Assembly: GCF_006170445.1 (NCBI RefSeq)
Contig: NZ_VCNA01000004.1
Span: forward strand, 248,001 to 312,000
Direction of reading: 5' to 3'
Length of the DNA: 64,000 nt
DNA from: Brevibacillus dissolubilis
Lineage (GTDB): Bacteria; Bacillota; Bacilli; Brevibacillales; Brevibacillaceae
Both the position numbers and the translations under genes were made by a program. This document shows positions 60,048 through 64,000 of the stretch, in pieces. Position 1 is the stretch's first letter. Each line of letters starts with the position of its first letter. Below the pieces are notes generated by a model. The model did not search any database. It had not been told where the DNA came from and worked only from the letters and a program-made list of their open reading frames with translations.

Positions 60048-61331
60048 CTAATTGTTATTATACATGTTATCCAATTTCTCCAAAAGCGGGAGTTCTATTA
60101 CTTTTAGAAACTTATAGTGATAATGATGAATGAGTTTTGTACACTCATGAAGCCCCTCATGATCGCTAACTTTTTCGTGATAGGACATACTATCCAAAAA
60201 ACAGCGAATCCCCGCTTCAAACTCCCCTTGATTCATATGGAATAATCCTTTGCGTTTATAAAATTTTCCGACCTCTGCAAGTAGAAAAGGCGTTGTATGA
60301 TCGTATGCAAGTATTTCTCTTTCCATTCCAAAGATCTCATCTATTCTAGTCAAGTGGTTGTTAGCCTGAAGAACATCCAACAGCTCGTTGGCGATTAGAA
60401 CAATACGTATATCCCTGTTTTGACGTGCTTCATCAAAACACTCTTCTAACATTGGGATCGCCGTATCAATTTTGCCACGTCTCGCATAGATAATTCCTCT
60501 GGTAAATTTGGCTGATTTTTTGGCCGATGGCGAGTCAATCTGCTCCATCATGTCCAGATACTTTTCTGCCTTCTCGTAGTCCCCAGTTTCAAAGGCCGAT
60601 GGAACTATGGCTAATATAGCACTTCTCATAAGATCAGGATGGTTAGGAGCCAGTCTTATCGCATTCTGACACAGTTCAATGCAATCCTCGTATAACTTGA
60701 GGTTATATGCATGAAGACCCAACTTCCAATATGCAATTGGTTTTTCCTGGGGGGACAAGTAATTAATAAAGAAAATAATTTCTTTTCCTAGTTGATACGT
60801 TTCTTTTAGCCTTGAAAAATCATTTCGTTCGACTAAATATTTTTGAAAAAGGCTTTTTGCTAACCAGTAATTCATATTGTACTTTTTCGAGTACTCCACT
60901 ACACACTGGTACAGAGTGATTTTTATTGGAACAGAGATGTCAGCATCTGCACGGTCAATGAGATACTTTAACATTTCATCGGTGTCTTGATATGGAGCGA
61001 AGATAAGTCTTAGAACTACCGCTTTGACCAATTCCACTTTCGCTAATTCAATTACTTCATTTAATAGCTGCTTCAGCACATCCGTCCTGTTCTCAACTTC
61101 CACATAGTATTCGAGTAATTCTGAGTATGGAATCGGCAGCACTTTTGAGATAGCCTTAATCGTCTTAATCTCTGGTCTGTTAATTTCATTATTCTCGATC
61201 CGGGACAACACGCTTTTGCTGATACCGGCTAAAGCCGCCGCCTTAGATAAAGACAATCCTGACTGTTCTCTATGCTTACGTATGATATCTCCAATGGACA
61301 CATTTATTAATAATTCTTTCGACTCCTTCAT
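60048..61331 (-). CDS. XRE-TPR peptide receptor 2
   Basis: 427 residues from ATG 61331 (MKESKELLINVSIG) behind GTGGGTGGTAAT; the frame extends further to 61352. The helix-turn-helix (EQSGLSLSKAAALAGISKSV, LSRIENNEINRPEIKTIKAI) and TPR-like repeats match receptor 1 along the whole length (for instance QKYLVERNDFSRLKETYQLG). It probably binds peptide 2. The DNA targets are unknown; candidates are the promoters of its own cassette and of neighbouring transfer genes. Confidence 0.85.
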   Translation of the reverse strand: MKESKELLINVSIGDIIRKHREQSGLSLSKAAALAGISKSVLSRIENNEINRPEIKTIKAISKVLPIPYSELLEYYVEVENRTDVLKQLLNEVIELAKVELVKAVVLRLIFAPYQDTDEMLKYLIDRADADISVPIKITLYQCVVEYSKKYNMNYWLAKSLFQKYLVERNDFSRLKETYQLGKEIIFFINYLSPQEKPIAYWKLGLHAYNLKLYEDCIELCQNAIRLAPNHPDLMRSAILAIVPSAFETGDYEKAEKYLDMMEQIDSPSAKKSAKFTRGIIYARRGKIDTAIPMLEECFDEARQNRDIRIVLIANELLDVLQANNHLTRIDEIFGMEREILAYDHTTPFLLAEVGKFYKRKGLFHMNQGEFEAGIRCFLDSMSYHEKVSDHEGLHECTKLIHHYHYKFLKVIELPLLEKLDNMYNNN

Positions 61332-61428
61332 ATTACCACCCACTAAAAGCAACTAACTTTAATAGAATCCAAATAATATTTTATAACATTTTATAGTTTT
61401 CTCCAAGAGTAGGAATAGGAAGGATTCC

Positions 61429-61476
61429 CTCCCATAAAGTACCGACGATGATTTTTCGGGTATTTATAGGAGGGTG
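61429..61476. repeat. imperfect 17-bp inverted repeat
   Basis: CCCTCCCATAAAGTACC and GGGTATTTATAGGAGGG pair at 14 of 17 positions around 14 bases. It lies between receptor 2 and the small-peptide run and could be an operator or terminator-like hairpin; no T-run follows. Confidence 0.45.
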
Positions 61477-61515
61477 AACGACACAAGAGGACAGATAATG
61501 GTGAAACCGTGGGGC

Positions 61516-61665
61516 TTAATGTCCCCACCTATTATTTTTTTCAATTAATTTGCCGAAGTAGCGAGTCGTGCCAGATTGAACCGCATCAGAGCCTCCCCAA
61601 AAGGTAAAGACTCCCGTGACAACAACCGCAGCGCAGGTGATGAGAATAACAACAACCTTACTCAT
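61516..61665 (-). CDS. small single-pass membrane peptide, 49 aa
   Basis: ATG 61665 behind GGTGGAG. One hydrophobic helix (VVVILITCAAVVVTGVFTFW) follows MSK, then a polar tail ending GKLIEKNNRWGH. It is the last of four short membrane peptides in a row, which is the layout of small pilin/TadE-like components. Not in any family I can name. Confidence 0.55.
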   Translation of the reverse strand: MSKVVVILITCAAVVVTGVFTFWGGSDAVQSGTTRYFGKLIEKNNRWGH

Positions 61666-61690
61666 ATGGACTCCACCTTTGGACAGGGAC

Positions 61691-61837
61691 TTACCGTTTA
61701 AGGGACAGTGTGACCATTTCGATTTTGCGTTCGTCGTGACTGGACACCAGACGTTGCTTCTCTTCGCTCATATTGACCACGCTTCCCATAACCGCGACCC
61801 AGAGTGTCAGTATCAAAACAGCTATTACGTAAGGCAT
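61691..61837 (-). CDS. small single-pass membrane peptide, 48 aa
   Basis: ATG 61837 is five bases beyond the stop of the previous peptide gene. An N-terminal helix (PYVIAVLILTLWVAVMGSVV) precedes a charged tail (SEEKQRLVSSHDERKIEMVT). Weak ribosome site, so translational coupling is likely. A prepilin-like layout. Confidence 0.5.
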   Translation of the reverse strand: MPYVIAVLILTLWVAVMGSVVNMSEEKQRLVSSHDERKIEMVTLSLKR

Positions 61838-61842
61838 GGCTG

Positions 61843-62049
61843 CTACTCAATATCCACGTCGGATGTGCCTTCTTCCATCGAGTTGATGTCGATGGTTCCG
61901 TTGTTTGGGTCACTTTCGGTGGTGCTGATCTGCACAGCCTGTTTCTGTCCAAGCTCACGGGTTCCCTTTACAATACCTTCGTTGTACATGTAGAAGCTGC
62001 CGACCAGAAAAACACCGATCATAAAAAGACCAAGTACGAATTTTACCAC
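61843..62049 (-). CDS. small single-pass membrane protein, 68 aa
   Basis: ATG 62049 behind AGAAAGGTGTGTATCC. Helix VLGLFMIGVFLVGSFYMYN, then a tail of polar/acidic residues (TTESDPNNGTIDINSMEEGT). The N-terminal MVKFVLGL is shared with the next peptide (MVKFVIGL), so the two are paralogues. Confidence 0.6.
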   Translation of the reverse strand: MVKFVLGLFMIGVFLVGSFYMYNEGIVKGTRELGQKQAVQISTTESDPNNGTIDINSMEEGTSDVDIE

Positions 62050-62071
62050 CTTGGATACACACCTTTCTAAA

Positions 62072-62236
62072 TTAGTTCAACCAGTCATCCATTGATTCTA
62101 CGACCGTCTTTTTTAGACTGGGAGCAGAAGGCCGCTCCTTTTGCCCACCGATTGCTCCACCCATCTCTTTCATAACAGGGACCGTCAGGACAATCGTAAG
62201 GGCGATCATAACAAGACCGATGACGAATTTGACCAT
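62072..62236 (-). CDS. small single-pass membrane protein, 54 aa
   Basis: ATG 62236 behind GAAAGGAGGAATCC. Helix VIGLVMIALTIVLTVPVMKE, tail SLKKTVVESMDDWLN. Directly upstream of the 68-residue paralogue and downstream of the TadC-like gene by 138 bases. Confidence 0.6.
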   Translation of the reverse strand: MVKFVIGLVMIALTIVLTVPVMKEMGGAIGGQKERPSAPSLKKTVVESMDDWLN

Positions 62237-62374
62237 GTTGGATTCCTCCTTTCAAGACTACACCTTTCCCAAGGCATCCCCCCTTTCAATTGAAACTGCC
62301 TCACCAGCTGGGACATATGTTGGCAAAATAAATAGGCTTCCACGCTTGGTTGATCTGCCAAGGTGTAGCCCTTT

Positions 62375-63322
62375 TTATAGAAACTGGCGTAATATCTGCT
62401 GGATGTTCTGATACCACGGAAACGCAATCGCCAGCACCGCCATGATAAACGGTGGAAAAACAAACAGCATGAATTGGATCTCCAACCGCTTCATTTTTTG
62501 TCGCTCCTTCTCACTTTTCATGATACGGAGGCTGGTTTCCAAGCGCAGAAGGTATTGCTTCGCCGATACAGACTGTTCCTCCAAGCAGTAGCGAACTGAT
62601 CTGGTGAAAATCACTCCTTCATGCGTTCCGATCTGCCGTTCCATCTCTTCCAAAGCTGTGCGCTCATCTGCGTTCCATTTGTCAAGCGACGGAAGGTACT
62701 GTTTTAACAGCCTCGTCCCTGCTACCGATAACGTCAGCATCTGATAGCGGGGCATTTCAAAATCTAGAAATTCGAGCAGGCGGTTCAAACTACGCAGTAC
62801 ATCATAAAACAAGTGGGTACTTCGTTTTTCCGCTTGATATAACAGATACCAGATGGGTAAACCGACCGTTGCTGCCAGAGCAAGCGTAGTGGTAAACAGC
62901 GGGATCTCCAACTGCCCCCATGCGATAGCCGAATATACTATTTGACCAAGCGTAAATCCGATACTCCCCACCGTTCCAAAACCTATGAGCAACAACCAGT
63001 CGGACGGTTGCCATCCAAGTGGGTAGCCTGCCCGTTTTACTAGGTTGGTTAGTCGGCGTACCACTTTTACATAAAAGCCCGATGGCGATTGATAAGCCAA
63101 TTCAGTTTCATCAAGCCGTGACGCGAATTTTTTTGCCCGCTCACGCAGATAATCTAACGGATTGACGGCTCTTTTCGTTCGGCGTTCGAATCGTGACAAC
63201 ACTTGCAAGAAGTGAACACAGAGCACCGTCAACACAACGAACAAGCATAGGAACAACAGAAGCATGTGCCAGATGTCCCCAGCTTTACTCAATCCCCCAA
63301 CAACCAGTATAAACTCCCTCAA
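62375..63322 (-). CDS. TadC/GspF-like inner-membrane platform protein
   Basis: 315 residues. Membrane helices lie at about 20-42, 113-130, 138-160 and 285-305. A GspF-domain helical bundle is visible (YDVLRSLNRLLEFLDFEMPR). It follows a TadB-like protein, as tadB-tadC pairs do. Such proteins form the membrane platform of Tad pili, on which the TadA ATPase acts. No ATPase gene is seen within the window. Confidence 0.65.
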   Translation of the reverse strand: MREFILVVGGLSKAGDIWHMLLLFLCLFVVLTVLCVHFLQVLSRFERRTKRAVNPLDYLRERAKKFASRLDETELAYQSPSGFYVKVVRRLTNLVKRAGYPLGWQPSDWLLLIGFGTVGSIGFTLGQIVYSAIAWGQLEIPLFTTTLALAATVGLPIWYLLYQAEKRSTHLFYDVLRSLNRLLEFLDFEMPRYQMLTLSVAGTRLLKQYLPSLDKWNADERTALEEMERQIGTHEGVIFTRSVRYCLEEQSVSAKQYLLRLETSLRIMKSEKERQKMKRLEIQFMLFVFPPFIMAVLAIAFPWYQNIQQILRQFL

Positions 63323-63353
63323 TGTTTTTCACCCTTTCAATGCAGGCGCACCA

Positions 63354-63998
63354 CTACAGTCGCTCCCCTTTTTTCGCAAACAACATCGCACCAAACAAAC
63401 ATCCGAAACAGACCACAACCGCCAGCGTCAGGAAGTGCAGTCCCTCCGGCGTGTAGAAGTAGTAGTGCCTTGCTGATTTGAGCATCCCCAGATTGAGCGA
63501 TATAAAGTACGGAATGGCTAACGTGATCCCCGCAACGTAGATCATCACGGTTTTCGTAATCGTTTCTCGTTCTTGGTCGGTGTTTTTGGCGTGGTAGAGG
63601 TCAACCAGCAAACTGTTCAACGCTTTCTCTCCATCGTTGATCTCCCCTCGCTGCATTCCAATTACGATCTGTACAAAGTCGGTTGCCCATGAAAAATCCA
63701 TGATACGCTCAAACGTTCTCATTACCTGAACGAAGCCCGAACCGTCCGTCAGTTTGATCGTAATGTAGGCCATAATCGGTCGAAACTCATCTGGGCAGCG
63801 CTCCCCCATCCGCTTAAAGGCCAACGAAGCGATCTTGCTGGAAGAAAGATACGCCTGGACATATCCTTGCAGAAAGTCGAGAAAGACTTTTCTCGCCCGG
63901 CTGGTGATGGTGACATAGCGGAAGTAGAGGAATAGATAAGGGAGAGTCAAACCGATTACCGCAAGAACCGATGCGAGCAAGATGTTTTCGGAAAGCAA
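63354..63998 (-). CDS. TadB-like membrane protein (start at window edge)
   Basis: 214 residues to an ATG two bases from the window end; it may begin further right. N-terminal helix ILLASVLAVIGLTLPYLFLY, a cytoplasmic bundle (ITIKLTDGSGFVQVMRTFER, then GEINDGEKALNSLLVDLYH) and two C-terminal helices (VMIYVAGITLAIPYFISLNL, FLTLAVVVCFGCLFGAML). Typical TadB/GspF layout. It precedes the TadC-like gene by 31 bp. Confidence 0.6.
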   Translation of the reverse strand: MLSENILLASVLAVIGLTLPYLFLYFRYVTITSRARKVFLDFLQGYVQAYLSSSKIASLAFKRMGERCPDEFRPIMAYITIKLTDGSGFVQVMRTFERIMDFSWATDFVQIVIGMQRGEINDGEKALNSLLVDLYHAKNTDQERETITKTVMIYVAGITLAIPYFISLNLGMLKSARHYYFYTPEGLHFLTLAVVVCFGCLFGAMLFAKKGERL

Positions 63999-64000
63999 AA

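Noticed and set aside
62206-62361. 51-residue minus-strand frame from a TTG at 62361 with a pattern loosely like Spo0E phosphatases (CQHMSQLVRQFQ against SQ-x-LD-x-LI-x-x-YQ)
   Set aside because: The key aspartate is a serine, the ribosome site is weak, and the frame overlaps the start of the 54-residue gene. It is not strong enough to annotate.

Overview
The window looks like a chromosome segment from an endospore-forming Bacillales bacterium of moderate GC (Brevibacillus/Tumebacillus-like; the genus cannot be fixed from sequence alone). Evidence: strong AGGAGG ribosome sites, TTG/GTG starts, XRE-TPR peptide receptors with small exported peptides, a Mn-dependent (DHH) pyrophosphatase, S-layer-homology domains, and a 16S rRNA fragment of Bacillales type. 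No database could be searched, so family names rest on motifs read in the translations.

Layout. 1-14.9 kb is host-like sequence with some accessory genes: the end of a TPR receptor with a signal-peptide gene nested in its own 3' end, a cloverleaf-like RNA candidate, an XRE-TPR regulator, ppaC, a FetAB-like transporter, a three-gene TerB/ATPase/Lhr-like helicase cassette resembling the Shango defence system, a chemotaxis receptor, and a scarred stretch (13.3-14.9 kb) with a 45-bp 16S rRNA fragment, a 5'-truncated DUF6979-like gene and a secreted-protein gene split by an in-frame TAG. At 15,098-15,142 lies exactly the 3' half of a tRNA-Val(GAC), from the anticodon loop to CCA. I read it as an attachment-site copy marking the left end of a large integrated element that runs rightward past the window end.

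Within the element (15.1-64 kb, almost all on the minus strand): a DNA-processing module (Myb/HTH protein, RecB-like nuclease, CHC2 zinc-finger protein, RecT-like annealing protein, SNF2-type helicase, NPPY methyltransferase, RadC-like protein); a cargo zone (two XRE-TPR regulators, AbiH, two immunity-like proteins, a 1761-residue RHS toxin, a 1711-residue subtilase with three C-terminal repeats); and a maintenance/transfer zone (two replication-relaxation-like proteins, a triple-S1 protein, a VirD4-type coupling ATPase whose membrane anchor seems to be a separate gene, a RusA-like resolvase, a TubZ/TubR-like tubulin partition pair, pseudopilin-like proteins, a giant surface protein, an SLH protein, a thioredoxin). 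Two tandem receptor-peptide quorum-sensing cassettes follow, then a run of short membrane peptides and two TadB/TadC (GspF-like) proteins.

Taken together this reads as an integrative, possibly plasmid-like mobile element that combines a tubulin-type partition system, a coupling ATPase and a Tad-type pilus apparatus, instead of a recognisable VirB4-type secretion system, and that carries peptide signalling which could time its behaviour. No integrase, relaxase, VirB4 or TadA ATPase is visible here; they would have to lie to the right of 64 kb. The most novel items are the Tad/coupling-protein/TubZR combination, the tandem signalling cassettes ending in DW-x-DPGW, the receptor with an in-frame nested peptide, and several structured non-coding elements.
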